Origin: Bathymodiolus brooksi
Taxonomy: Eukaryota; Mollusca; Bivalvia; Mytilida; Modiolidae
Reading direction: 5' to 3'
Assembly: GCA_963680875.1 (NCBI GenBank)
Contig: OY804589.1
Span: forward strand, 18,558,413-18,622,412
DNA length: 64,000 bases
This document shows, piece after piece, positions 35,066 through 47,373 of the stretch. How positions within the stretch are numbered: the stretch's first letter is position 1; each line of letters begins with the position of its first letter. The notes under the pieces were generated by a model that did no database searches, was not told where the DNA came from, and was given only the letters and a program-made list of their open reading frames with translations. A program made the translations under genes and the position numbers.

Positions 35066-37666
35066 GGGGACGATGGAGGGGAATATAGTGATGGTGGAAT
35101 TCAGTTGTGTGAAAATGTGTCTAAAAAAGCAAATAAAGTTATAAAAAATAAAGATGTAAATGATTCATTTTGTAAATTGGAGGTTTTAGCTCTAAATGTA
35201 TGTGGGCTTGTATCAAAGTTAAGAAATCCTGATTTCAGAGAATTTATTTCTCTTTATGGTATTATATGTCTAACTGAGACAAAACTTGATAATTATGATG
35301 AGGTTGAATTAGATGGTTATAAATTGTTACCACCTGTAAATCGGCAAAATTGTAAAGCAAGGTCGGGTGGAATCTGTGTTTTTGTGAGAGATTTCTTTTG
35401 TAAATATGTTCATGTTAATGACCCTTTTACTAATTCTAGTCATTGTGTTTTTTGGTTTACGATTGATGAAAGATTGTTATTGCAAAAAACCTTATTTGGA
35501 GTGGTTTACATACCACCTGATAATAGTATATATAGCAATATTGATATGTTTAATGACATTGAAAATACACTACTTGATAATGATTTACAGGCTTGTTTAA
35601 TTGGTGATTTTAATGCACACACTGGTAATGTGAGTGAATATGTTGTTATTGATAATAATATTCTTGATGTTCTCAATCTACAAGATGATGATAAGTTACC
35701 GTTGAATAGCTTACATATTTTAGAAGAATGTAATATCCCTACTATAAGATGTTCACAGGATAAACATAAAATTGACAAGTATGGTAATAGGTTATTAGAT
35801 TTATGTAGAAGTTTAGAGCTCTTCTTTGTAAATGGTAGAGTTGGTACTGATTGTGGTATTGGCCAACCAACTTGTAATAACTCTAACTCTATGATTGATT
35901 ATGCACTTATTTCACCAACATTATTTAGGTCAGTCGTTGATTTTAACGTTTTAACATTTGATCCAATATTAAGTGACATTCATAAACCTATTTGTTTGCA
36001 TTTATGTACTAATATTGTGAATAATTCTAATTTGACTGAAGATACAGACATTGATAATGAACTAAATAGCTCTGATATTGTAATGACTCATGTGGGTGAA
36101 TCGAAAGACTCTCATATTGTAATCACCCGTAAGGGTGAAGCTGTTGTTAAACCAAGATGGTGCGGTGACCGTATTCCAGTATTCAAGGACAGCCTAGATG
36201 AGAACAGCATAGATGAACTGTTAATTAGTCTTGGGGCTGTTAATCCTCAAAATACTAATATTGTAACTGTTAACAAGATTGTAAATGATTGTAACAATAT
36301 AATTAAGTCTGCCGCAGATAAGGCGGGTATGTTTGTGTACATAAATCCACAAAAAAAGTGTTCAAACAAACATAATTCAGGTAGTAAAAGGTATTTTAAT
36401 AGTGATTGTTATGCGAAAAGAAAAGCATATCGTAAGTCTAAAAAGTATTATTATAGAGTACGTAGTACTGAAAATTATTGTGATATGGTATGTAGAAGTA
36501 AAGAGTACAAAAAGACTATACAAAAACAATTTAATGAGTTTCAAAAGTCATTTGTAAACAAATTAAGAGGTCTGCGTACCTCTGATCCTAAGGCTTATTG
36601 GTCTTTACTGAATAAAGGTTGTGATAAAAGTAAAACTGTTACCCAGAAAGTTGCATTGAATGTATTTTTTAATCATTTTAAAGAGTTGAGTAATATGCAG
36701 AATGATGTCGATATTGTTTTGCCTGATAATATTAGTGAGTACAATACTGTTATAAATGAAACGATCTCTGAGAAAGAAGTTACTGATGCTATTAAATCTT
36801 TGAAAAATAATAAAGCATGTGGTGGCGATATGATACTTAACGAATTTTTGAAACATGCAGCTGATAAGCTAATGCCTGTATTTGTTAAAATTTTCAATAT
36901 TATTTTTGAGAGTGGTATCGTACCAGATTCCTGGTCTGAAGGCTATATTTGCCCTATATTTAAAAACAAAGGTGATCCAGCAAATGCTGATAATTACAGA
37001 GGGATAACTATACTTAGTTGTTATGGCAAATTGTTTACCTGTATTTTGAATAACAGATTGTTTAATTATTTAGAAAGTTTAGGTTTACTGTGTGAAGAGC
37101 AGGCTGGTTTCAGAAAAGGGTATGGTACAATTGATCACATATTTAATCTTAAATGTCTTATTGACCTGTATCTGTTTAGACGGAACAAATTATATTGTGC
37201 TTTTATAGATTACCGTAAGGCCTTTGATTCTGTTGATAGAATATTGTTATGGCAAAAATTATTACGTACTAGTATCGATGGTAATATGTTAGTTATAATA
37301 CAAAATATGTATAAAAATGCAAAGTCTTGTGTTAGAGATGGCTCCAATTGTTCAGATTTTTTTCCATCAAATACTGGTGTAAGGCAGGGGGAAAATCTAT
37401 CCCCTCTGTTGTTTTCAGTGTTCTTAAATGACTTAACTGAATTCATGTCACATGCTTACAATGGTCTTAATGATGTTTGTAATATTTCACATTTGTTATT
37501 TGACAACGACGATATTGAAGTATATTTTAAATTGTACTTGTTACTGTATGCTGACGATACAGTTATATTTGCTGAAACTGCAGCTGAATTGCAGTCAGCT
37601 CTTAATGCAATGTATTTGTACTGTGAAACTTGGAAATTGAAGGTGAATACAGCCAAAATAATGTAG
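35066..37666 (+). pseudogene. LINE ORF2, endonuclease and reverse transcriptase
   Basis: Endonuclease motifs in order: LEVLALNVCGLVSKL, ICLTETKLDN (catalytic Glu), VVYIPPDN, CLIGDFNAHTG (near 35600), IDYALIS and SDIHKPICLH. Reverse transcriptase: NYRGITILSCYGKLF, CAFIDYRKAFDSVDR, GVRQGENLSPLLFSVFLNDL and LLYADDTVIFAE (YADD at 37547-37558). No ATG opens it: the frame runs back to the ORF1 TAG, and the first in-frame ATG (35546) is inside the endonuclease. It is interrupted near 37655 by a one-base shift. Confidence 0.92.
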
Positions 37667-38725
37667 TTATATTTTCCAAAAGTAGACAGAGTGAAAATAT
37701 AGATTTTATATATAACAATGAACGTTTAACAGTTGTAGATGAATTTCAATATCTTGGTACTATTTTTTCTAGAAAAGGTAATTTTGGTAGAAACAAAGCC
37801 CGACTTGTACAACAAGCTAGAAAAGCCATGTTCTATGTGTTAAGAAAAGCAAGAAAATTGTCTTTACCAATTGATATATTGTTGCAATTATTTGATGTAA
37901 TGGTTGCACCAATCTTGTTATATGGTGCTGAAGTTTGGGGTTATGAAAAAAATGATATTTCTGAAACATTGCATTTAGAATTTTGTAAATATATTATGAA
38001 AGTTAAAAAAATGTACACCAAATTATATTGTATATGGTGAACTAGGTCGAGTGCCTATGTCTGTTCATATAAATGCAAGGATGATTGGTTTTTGGGCACT
38101 TATTGTAAATGGAAAAAAAGATAAAATTTCTAGAACACTGTATGATATTTTGTATCAATTAGATCTTTGTGATGTATACCATTCTAAATGGTTAAATTGT
38201 GTAAAAGATATATTGAACAAATGTGGTTTTATAAATTATTGGAATGATCAATTTGTTCCTAGAAATTTTAACCTATCAAAGAAAGTTAAGCAGTACTTTT
38301 ATGATTCTTATGTTGAGTATTGGAAATTGCAAATCTTTAATGCACCTAAATGTACTAATTATAGAATGTATAAATCTGAAATTGGTTTGGAAAAATACTT
38401 TACTATATTACCGCCTAATTTAATGTATAACATGTGTAAATTTAGATGTGGTAGTCATAAATTGCCAATAGAAATGGGTAGATTTTTTAGTATTGACAGA
38501 TCAGAAAGAATTTGTGATTTATGTAATAAGGAAGAACTGGGTGATGAATTTCACTATCTGTTTAACTGTACTTTTTTCAAAGATGAAAGGAAAAAATTTA
38601 TTCCTGAGTATTTATATAATGTTCCAAATACAATTAGTTTTAGTGAGTTAATGAACAGTGATGATAAATATGTACTCATTGGTTTATCAAAATATGCTAA
38701 AATAGTCATGTCTGTATTCAAGTAA
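37667..38725 (+). pseudogene. LINE ORF2 C-terminal part, two frames
   Basis: The frame starting near 37655 continues RT thumb sequence (VVIFSKSRQS, FQYLGTIFS, LYGAEVWGYE). A second shift near 38010-38040 moves to the frame reading VPMSVHINARMIGFW and on to 38725. The tail contains a CCHC cluster (RICDLCNKEELGDEFHYLFN followed by C), common at the end of LINE ORF2. The shifts show the copy is dead. Confidence 0.88.
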
Positions 38726-39064
38726 TACTTGCAAGTGTTAATATTGCCTTGCAATTTGAATTACATAAATATGCCTTATATTTATATATTGCCTTCCAAC
38801 AAACATAAATATGTTTCATAATTTGTATATATGTTCATGCATTACATGTTGTTTAATTGTTTATAATTATTTGTACTATCATGCCCTATGTGGGGCCTTT
38901 AGTGAAATAAAAAGTTTCAAGTTTCAAGTTTCAAGAGACTAGATTCGGCCCTAAAAAAAGTCGTCCCCAATATATCTCGGCCCAAAAAATCTCGACACTT
39001 TAGGATGAAATTGCCAGATAATTTTCAGATGCGCGAGCATTCAAGGCCGTGCCGGTTTCATATT

Positions 39065-39764
39065 AAAAGCATTTTTTTAATTCATGTTTTGAAGGAACAA
39101 TTATGGGACATACTTTTTATTTCGATCGTAATTGCGTCCGGTGAGGCTATTATCTTTTATTTTGAATGAATTGTGTAACCGATTTGTTATGGCGTTCATT
39201 TTACCTACGCCGCTCTTCCATCGGTAAACTGACGAGTTCTGTCCCCTGGCTCGTATCTCGGCTAGATTGAGTCAGTCTATTCCATCGGGAGTTTCGTAGA
39301 AACAGATTTTTTTATTAGAATTTTAATAAAAGTTTATTTCGATTTTGCATAGAGTAAATAATCAAAGAATTGGGAATTTTTCATTGAAATAGATTTCTTT
39401 TGTGTTTCTAAATTATCAATTGATCTATTTTTTAAACTTCCGGTGAGCAGATTTTTGGCTATCAATATAGAAGGAAAAATCGGAGAGCTCACCGTTAGAA
39501 GGACTTCGTCCTTTATTAATAAATTTCAGTAAAAGAAAAAAAAAACTCATAATATTACATATAAGTGCTCATTTAAGCAATGCAGAAGTTTAAATTTGCT
39601 GAATAAAGATAACAAAATATTTTGTTATTCTCATAATTTTTTATGTGAAGAAAAGAAGTTTTCAAATATTTGCACATTCAGATGTTTTGAACCAAGAAAA
39701 CTATTCCCGTACAATAACCATTAATTAATGAAATGATACTCCCCCTTTTTTCTCTTTAGGACAT
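39065..39764. other. No gene; one small hairpin
   Basis: AT-rich. CGGTGAGCAGATTTTT (about 39438) can pair with AAAAATCGGAGAGCTCACCG (about 39475). Confidence 0.45.
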
Positions 39765-39832
39765 TGTGCTCTCTGTCCTTCGATTTACGTATTCTGATTA
39801 CCGCTTTGGCATCTTCAAACTCTTCTTACCTA
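39765..39832 (+). mobile_element. Retroelement 3' UTR fragment
   Basis: CATTGTGCTCTCTGTCCTTC, GATTTACGTATTCTGATTAC and TTTGGCATCTTCAAACTCTT; plus-orientation copy. A smaller minus copy lies at 40010-40048. Confidence 0.65.
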
Positions 39833-41060
39833 TTTTATGAATGCAATTTATTCATTATTGATGATCTTCTTTAGAAATGGGATAGTTTTATATGTACACA
39901 TTTTCCCCTTTATATACTGACGTAGTGCATGATAAATTAAGAAAATAACATTTTTTAAATTGGTTTTCACAAAAAAAAGTTTATGAATTCTTTGATAGCA
40001 TAATTAAGGATTTGAAGATACCAAAGGTAGTCAGAATCCGTTTTTGATAAGGATATGACTTAAGTGCTCGTTGAATATGAATGAGTACATGGTAATACAA
40101 AAAAAATGTATCCCCTGCTAACAAATATCATCAATGAACAATAAGTTTAATAAATTTTATATATTGTAATAGCCAGTCGAACAAACCGTTCTGTATCGTT
40201 TGCTCATAAATACTTTTATTATATGAAGTAGCCGAATGATAGTACGAACAAATATCAAATGTTTCGCATTGTTTTTTTTTTTTATACTTTCTTCGTAAAT
40301 GTCACTATATATACATGTACATGTTGTTTGTTTCTCGAAATCGAAAAGGTCCGTTAAGCCACGGTGTAAGTAGTGTCCCCGACATTAAAACCAATTTTAT
40401 TTCATTACACTAACAGCCTAGACAGATTTGTACAGCAGACGTAAAAGTGCTGCCCCATAAAAGTGCCACCCGGGACTGACCACTCCCGGGGCTGAGAGCG
40501 GGAGGTTTGGTGCTTTAAAATCTGATTCAACCCACCATTTCTTTAGAAATGCCTGTACCAAATCAGGGTCATTACGGTTTTCACAGTTTTCCGGTTGTTG
40601 ACTGATTTTGTCTGTTTATATGATTATGAGTTTTGACTTTCCTTTTGTATCTGTTCGGAGTTCGGTAATTTTGTTATTACCCTAATCCCTGAAGATTAGA
40701 CTTCCGAAGACAATTTCTTCTCTGTATCTAGGCTGGAGATACAGAGCAGAACATGTCGTCGGAAGTCTAATCTCAACGAGAACTTCTCCATGTTCTTAAA
40801 AATAAAACAAAATAATTCTAAATAAAATTGTTATCTTCCTATGCTATCAAGTTGCTCTTTCGACATTTCGTTTATTTTTATTTTTATTAAGTTGTTAGTT
40901 AAACGTTCTTAGTTTTAATTAAGAGTGGTTTCCTTTTCAGTTAAACAATCAAAAAACGTATTTTTATCACTTGGATTTGAGTAACTCAATTTTTAGAAAT
41001 ATAGCTGTAATAGTGGGTTTTTTTATGCATTAACCACTAACAATGACTCCGGTTTTCTTT
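39833..41060. other. AT-rich, no gene recognised
   Basis: Contains the small retroelement piece at 40010-40048 and the hairpin at 40693-40773; nothing else is supported. Confidence 0.5.
40693..40773. repeat. Double hairpin (TIR-like) element
   Basis: Outer arms AGATTAGACTTCCGAAGAC and GTCGTCGGAAGTCTAATCT; inner arms CTCTGTATCT and AGATACAGAG. Likely a tiny MITE or structured insertion. Confidence 0.65.
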
Positions 41061-41066
41061 ACCAAT

Positions 41067-41123
41067 TAATTTGATCGCCACGATATAGCTGAAATATTGT
41101 TGAAAGTGGCGTTAAACACCATA
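41067..41123 (+). mobile_element. SINE family A tail fragment
   Basis: TTGATCGCCACGATATAGCT and GTGGCGTTAAACACC only. Confidence 0.65.
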
Positions 41124-41196
41124 ACCCTAATCCCCTATTAATTGTTTATGATATTCTCTTTATTTAGAAGATTGGACTTTGTTAATTTGTATTTCA

Positions 41197-41580
41197 GGGG
41201 AGAAGACAGTGATGGCAAATCAGCTTTTAAAATATATTCCAGAGCTTGTGGTTCCTATCAGGATTTCCTTGATAGAGGGTTGCTGCTAACAAGGAAGCTA
41301 CTGAACCAAGGGTAAACCTTTTGGTAAAGTCATCACTTCGAAAGTTTTACGGTCGCCACCATGACCTGGTTGACATTTATGGAATATCTGTGTCACAAAT
41401 GACCACGGATATGTTCCACTTGTAAAAACTTCCCTGTCCTTTCTTCACCCACGACTTATTACCGGGTTTGTAACTAGATTAACACGACTGGTGCCACTAG
41501 TGGAGTAGGAACTGCTTAACCTTCCGGAGCACCATGATAAAGCTGAAAAATTGCTGAATTGGCGTTAAACAGCAGATGTA
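41197..41580 (+). pseudogene. Retroelement RT-ORF C-terminus plus 3' UTR, fused to a SINE tail
   Basis: Coding remnant SRACGSYQDFLDRG, LLLTRKLLNQG, then after a one-base shift SSLRKFYGRHHDLVDIYG and ISVSQMTTDMFHL with TAA near 41428. I remember this C-terminus from widespread invertebrate retroelement ORFs; the exact family is not assigned. The 3' UTR follows (GGTGCCACTAGTGGAGTAGG, CCTTCCGGAGCACC). It switches abruptly at about 41533 to the SINE tail (TGGCGTTAAAC). Its AG/GT flanks mimic an exon, but the content is mobile-element sequence. Confidence 0.75.
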
Positions 41581-41994
41581 AATCTTTACCCCTTGAACAG
41601 ATGTACAAAAACACGCCAAAGTGGTCGTTTAAATTCCAAGTTTAAGGTAGTTTTAAGCTCAGTATACATTATATATGTAGGCATAAACAGTTTTTGCAGA
41701 TGGCACATTCATGGGAATTTTAAAAGATGACTCGAGTTGGACAGATGGTATATAGAAGATGCATTAGAAGATGGCCGATATTAAGCATTTTCACTGGATT
41801 GAGTTTGGTAGCCGAGTATAATATTTACTGTCTCTGCACTGAGCTCAGTTCATTGTTATGCATTCCATCATCTGATGACTTTCTGTTTATACATTGGCAA
41901 TAAATGGGTATCAAGGTAAGATGCTAAACTTTTTATAAATGTACATGTTGCTAAACGTTTTGGCGCATAAAAAATGGAGTGTTGCAATTAAAAT

Positions 41995-42215
41995 AGAGGC
42001 TGTCGTGGTCTTGATCTTATTATAGTTATATTTACAACTGCCTAAGCAATCGGTGCCTATCATCACTAACGTGAGTTCAAATCCCATTGATGGCGAGGTA
42101 TACTCGATGCAACATTATGTGATAAAGTTTGTCAGTGACTTGCGGCAGGTCGGTCATTTTCTCCACCAACAAAACTGACCGCCGCCATGTAAATTCGTGT
42201 TAATCACTAGAACCC
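41995..42215 (+). mobile_element. SINE family A copy
   Basis: tRNA-like head with box B GTGAGTTCAAATCCC, then ACTCGATGCAACATTATGTG and GACTTGCGGCAGGTCGG; the tail is degraded. Confidence 0.75.
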
Positions 42216-42605
42216 TCTCCCCCCAAGACATAATGATATATGATTAGGTTCTAATGTCAAGATAATGGCTTAATCTATTTGTCCATTCTGTCATTTTAGG
42301 CGATAATTATCAATTTCCTGGCACATCTCACAGACAGAGTTGATTATTAAAACTAAAGGAGTCTAATTTAGCAATTAAGATTCGTAAATAAAGCGACTAC
42401 TATTTCATCCGAAAAAATACAACTAGTATAAATTCATATTAAATTGGCTCCAAAAACATATTCTTGACATTATATTGTTTATATGAAACAGACAAAATAA
42501 AGATGGATGACGTTATACAATATTGTCCTGTTGATATAATAAAACAGAAATGTTAGGTTAGATAAGTTTTCAACAAGTGTACTTCTTTGTTATAACACTA
42601 AACAA

Positions 42606-42740
42606 TTATTGCCTTCAATGGATGTAAACATCCAGAATTGTTAACCTGAAGGGGGTTGTTTTCCCGAGGGCTTTAGCCCGAGGGAAACAACCCCTTGAGG
42701 GTTAACAATTCTGATGTTTACAATCCATTGAAGGCAATAA
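42606..42740. mobile_element. Hairpin MITE-like element
   Basis: Arms of about 60 bp: TTATTGCCTTCAATGGATGT with CCATTGAAGGCAATAA, and GAATTGTTAACC with GGTTAACAATTC. The inner loop is GGCTTTAGCC flanked by GTTTTCCCGAG and CGAGGGAAACAAC. A smaller hairpin follows at 42859-42913 (GGTTGTTTACCGGGG with CCCGGTAAACAACT). Confidence 0.7.
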
Positions 42741-42919
42741 CTGTTTTATTATACCGAACAACAGACCAAGGATTGGACATTTAAATAAATACATGTATTT
42801 AAACAAAATGTGTGTTTAATAACTTTTGACAAATTTTTAACAAATGTTAAATACACGCAACGGGTTGTTTACCGGGGAACAATAGGGTTCTTACCCGGTA
42901 AACAACTGGTTGTTTCCCG

Positions 42920-43382
42920 TTTGGGTTAATTTTCACAAAACATTAAAATTGTTTCAGGTCATGTGATTTAATTTAAGCCAATGAGTAGTTAGTGAGGTAT
43001 AATAATAGAAATTGTTATCAGTGAAATACACGGAACAAAGAAAGTCCTTGAATTGAAATATTCTTGGAATACAGTACTTAATTTAAATATTTAGGTCTTC
43101 CGTCCAGACAACAGCAATTTTCAAAATGAATTTAAACAGGGAGACAAACTCAAACCTAAATTCACATATATCATATTTTATCATATTATATTATTATTAT
43201 TGAAATTGCATTATAATATTTCAAAAGAGGCGTAAATTGTCCAAGAATGAACTAGTTTTTTTTCCAGATCGATGTGAACAATTATTATACACAAGAGTAA
43301 ATTTCAATCAAGGCAATTTTTTCTCTTAAGCTTCATTAGCAATTGCAGGAAAATAGACCTAAAATACGAAGTTATATACTTC
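42920..43382. other. No feature recognised
   Basis: AT-rich lead-in to the 46-bp array. Confidence 0.5.
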
Positions 43383-45587
43383 TTCTTGGTAATGAGTTAC
43401 ATTTCATCTTGGTATTAACTCACACTTCCTCTTGGTAATGAGTTACATTTTCTCTTGGTAATAACTCACACTTCCTCTTGGTAATGAGTTACATTTTCTC
43501 TTGGTAATAACTCACACTTCCTCTTGGTAATGAGTTACACTTTATCTTGGTAATAACTCACATTTCCTCTTGGTAATGAGTTACATTTTTTCTTGGTAAT
43601 AACCCACACTTTCTCTTGGTAACGAGTTATATTTTCTCTTGGTAATAACTCACACTTCCTCTTGGTAATGAGTTACATTTTCTCTTGGTAATAACTCACC
43701 TTTCCTCTTGGTAATGAGTTACACTTTATCTTGGTAATAACTCACATTTCCTCTTGGTAATGAGTTATATTTTCTCTTGGTAATAACTCACACTTCCTCT
43801 TGGTAATGAGTTACATTTTCTCTTGGTAATAACTCACCTTTCCACTTGGTAATGAGTTACACTTTATCTTGGTAATAACTCATATTTCCTCTTGGTAATA
43901 ACTCACCTTTCCTCTTGGTAATGAGTTACTTTTCCCCTTGGTAATAACTCACACTTCCTCTTGGTAATGAGTTACCTTTCATCTTGGTAATAACTCACCT
44001 TTCCTCTTGGTAATGAGTTACATTTTCTCTTGGTAATAACTCACACTTCCTCTTGGTAATGAGTTACATTTTCTCTTGGTAGTAACTCACACTTCCTCTT
44101 GGTAATGAGTTACACTTTATGGTATAACTCACATTTCCTCTTGGTAACGAGTTACATTTTCTCTTGGTAATAACCCACACTTCCTCTTGGTAATAACTCA
44201 CCTTTCCTCTTGGTAATGAGTTACATTTTCTCTTGGTAATAACTCACACTTCCTCTTGGTAATGAGTTACATTTTCTCTTGGTAGTAACTCACACTTCCT
44301 CTTGGTAATGAGTTACACTTTATGGTAATAACTCACATTTCCTCTTGGTAACGAGTTACATTTTCTCTTGGTAATAACCCACACTTTCTCTTGGTAATAA
44401 CTCACCTTTCCTCTTGGTAATGAGTTACATTTTCTCTTGGTAATAACTCACCTTTCCTCTTGGTAATGAGTTACACTTTATCTTGGTAATAACTCAACAC
44501 TTCTTCTTGGTAATGAGTTACACTTCCTCTTGGTAATAACTCACAATTCCTCTTGGTAATGAGTTATATTTTCTCTTGGTAATAACTCACATTTCCTCTT
44601 GGTAATGAGTTACATTTTCTCTTGGTAATAACTCACCTTTCCTCTTGGTAATGAGTTACACTTTATCTTGGTAATAACTCAACACTTCTTCTTGGTAATG
44701 AGTTACACTTCCTCTTGGTAATAACTCACAATTCCTCTTGGTAATGAGTTATATTTTCTCTTGGTAATAACTCACATTTCCTCTTGGTAATGAGTTACAT
44801 TTTCTCTTGGTAATAACTCACCTTTCCTCTTGGTAATGAGTTACACTTTATCTTGGTAATAACTCATATTTCCTCTTGGTAATGAGTTACATTTTCTCTA
44901 GGTAATAACTCACCTTTCCTCTTGGTAATGAGTTACATTTTCTCTTGGTAATAACTCACACTTCCTCTTGGTAATGAGTTACATTTTCTCTGGTAATAAC
45001 TCACCTTTCCTCTTGGTAATGAGTTACATTTTCTCTTGGTAATAACCCACACTTCCTCTTGGTAATAACTCACACTTCCTCTTGGTAATGAGTTACATTT
45101 TCTCTTGGTAATAACTCACCTTTCCTCTTGGTAATGAGTTACACTTTATCTTGGTAATAACTCAACAATTCTTCTTGGTAATGAGTTACACTTCCTCTTG
45201 GTAATAACTCACACTTCCTCTTGGTAACGAGTTACATTTCCTCTTGGTAATGAGTTACATTTTCTCTTGGTAATAACTCACATTTCCTCTTTGTAATAAC
45301 TCTCACTTCCTCTTGGTAATGAGTTACACTTCCTCTTGGTAATAACTCACACTTCCTCTTGGTAATGAGCTACATTTTCTCTTGGTAATAACTCACACTT
45401 CCTCATGGTAATAATTCACACTTCCTCTTGGTAATAATTCACACTTCCTCTTGGTAATGAGTTACATTTCATCTTGGTAATAACTCACCTTTCCTCTTGG
45501 TAATGAGTTACATTTTCTCTTGGTAATAACTCACACTTCCACTTGGTAATGAGTTATATTTTCTCTTAGTAATAACTTACACTTCCT
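43383..45587 (+). repeat. 46-bp dimeric satellite of alternating inverted half-units
   Basis: Two 23-bp half-units alternate: CTTGGTAATGAGTTACATTT and CTTGGTAATAACTCACACTT. Their cores TGAGTTA and TAACTCA are reverse complements, so neighbouring halves can pair. About 48 dimers; occasional half-unit duplications or losses. Confidence 0.93.
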
Positions 45588-45957
45588 ACTACCTAACTCA
45601 TTAAGCCACCCGATCCCCCTTTAGTATTGAATTCTACAAAGACCAGGCTTCTATTTATGTCAAATACATTTGATCATCTTGAATAATATTCTTCAATATT
45701 TAGGTGTGTTTGTATGGTTATTCAGCTATTCCATGAAAATGAGAGACATTTTTGTGTAGATATAAGGAACTGACTGGTGAAACCTCTGGTTTAGTGTAGA
45801 TGTCTGGGAACGATAACACTTGAAGTGGGTGTCAGCACGCCACCTCACATCAGGTGTTAGCCATGTGGTCAAAAGTCAATTACCTTCACCATTCGACTAT
45901 ACAGACCCATTAAAGATGATGGTGGCACCGACCCCATAGATAGATCCATACATATGG
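45588..45957. other. No feature recognised
   Basis: Short AT-rich stretch between the array and a SINE. Confidence 0.5.
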
Positions 45958-46225
45958 GTTGGGTTATGATGTTTAACGCCACTTTCAACAATATTTCAGT
46001 TATGTTGAGGTAGTCAGTTTTATTGGTGGAGGAAACCAGAGTACCAGAAGAAAATCACTGATCTGTCGCAAGTAGCTGACAAACATTATCACATAATGTC
46101 GTATCGAGTACACCTCACCATAAGCGGAATTCGAACTCACAACGTTAGTGTTGATAGGCACTGATTGCAAAGGTAGTTGTAAATTCAACAACCATACGAT
46201 CATGACCACGACGGCCCTGATTCTT
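45958..46225 (-). mobile_element. SINE family A copy, reverse
   Basis: Tail GTTTAACGCCACTTTCAACA at the low end. The tRNA-like head is at the high end, with box B GTGAGTTCGAATTCC read on the minus strand. Confidence 0.8.
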
Positions 46226-46485
46226 ACATATGACATCTATTCAAGTCTCTTTAAAATAAATTTGATAACATGATATTTCTAATTTTAATACAATGTAATA
46301 ATATATATATTTTATAGCAATTTCTTGTTATGTGTATAATTAATGCCCTCACACTTTGGTAACAATTCTCATCTATTCTTGTTTACAAAAATACAAAAAC
46401 AATAAACTCAAACTTGACAAATTTCATCCATAAAATTATTCATATTTAAACAGTGAACACTCTTTTTTTGCAGCCAATATATACC

Positions 46486-47035
46486 AATTATGCAAATTAG
46501 GCATATTATAAAACTGCTCAACCAATTTAAACCAAATTTGGCTGGGATGGTCCTTATGTGGCCCCCTTTACAAATTGTGTCAGACAGCCCAGACCTCCCT
46601 TCAAGATGGCTGTTGTTACTTAATATATATTGTTGCTTTATTATAAATCAAAATGAGTACAAATTTAACATAGAAATGAGTACTTTAAACATATATTCTG
46701 GGTTTTTTTGTGAAATTTTTCATCCACCTGATTTATACCCTTATGCAAATTAGAAATATTTTGATAAAAGATCAGATTTAAATCTTCTCCTCTGAAACCA
46801 CTGAACCAACTCACACCAAATTTGGCTGGGAAGGGCCTTGAGTGGTCCCTTTTTAAAATTGTGTCTGACAGCCCCACCCTCCATTCAAGATGGTGGCCAT
46901 TACTAAAAACAGAAATTTCTATAATTGTCTATTGTTGCTTGATTACAAGTCAAAATGAGCTCTAATTTTAACATCAGCTACATGGCAATAAGTAGTTTAA
47001 CATATATTTCAAGTTTTTCTCTGAGTTTTAGTTTC
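46486..47035 (+). repeat. Two diverged copies of a dispersed repeat
   Basis: About 46486-46740 and 46741-47035 share CAAATTTGGCTGGGA, GTGTCTGACAGCCC, TCAAGATGG and ATTGTTGCTT...AAATGAG. The open frames across it are not conserved between copies, so it is treated as non-coding repeat. Confidence 0.7.
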
Positions 47036-47373
47036 AACCGATTCGTACCGATTTTACATTTATTGAGATAAAAAATCACCTTAAAATCTTTTGCTCAGAA
47101 ACTGAAATGATCTTTGATCCAAGATGGCAGATCAGCTAACATTTTTCTATGAAATTTATGAAAACCAGGTGACCAATAACATGTTTCTGAGAGTCTCTGG
47201 TTTATGGCAAAAACCTGTGCCAAGCCAGGAAAGTGAGCAGTCATGTATTATGTGTGTCAACAATATCAATTTTGCCTTTGTCTATATGGTACTAGAATTT
47301 GGAACTGTTCTACCAGAGTGGATATTTATTTTGCTTTTCATTTTCTTATTTATTGATTAATTGATTGATTGTG

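Larger units (their letters stand above)
34614..38934 (+). mobile_element. 5'-truncated LINE (non-LTR retrotransposon)
   Basis: 4.3 kb insertion into copy 2 of the 533-bp repeat, read from a truncated ORF1 through ORF2. It ends in AATAAA (38906) and a short tail of AGTTTCA units. The uninterrupted copy 1 defines both edges; no target duplication beyond one base is evident. The ORF2 layout (apurinic-type endonuclease, RT, C-terminal CCHC) and RRM-type ORF1 place it among endonuclease-encoding LINEs; I do not assign a clade. It is inactive: 5' truncation plus two frameshifts. Confidence 0.93.
34211..39064 (+). repeat. 533-bp direct repeat, copy 2 (split by LINE)
   Basis: The left part is 34211-34613 and the right part 38935-39064. 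Removing 34614-38934 restores the copy 1 order around TTGAATG and AGACTAGATTCGG. Copies differ by scattered substitutions. Confidence 0.85.

Noticed and set aside
41197..41305. Host exon with TTTGTATTTCAG acceptor and GTAAAC donor
   Set aside because: The peptide (SRACGSYQDFLDRG...) and following sequence are a retroelement coding tail with a one-base shift; the splice-like flanks are coincidental.
46490..47360. Small genes in the 46.5-47.4 kb plus-strand open frames
   Set aside because: Sequence is a diverged dispersed repeat in two copies whose frames are not conserved.
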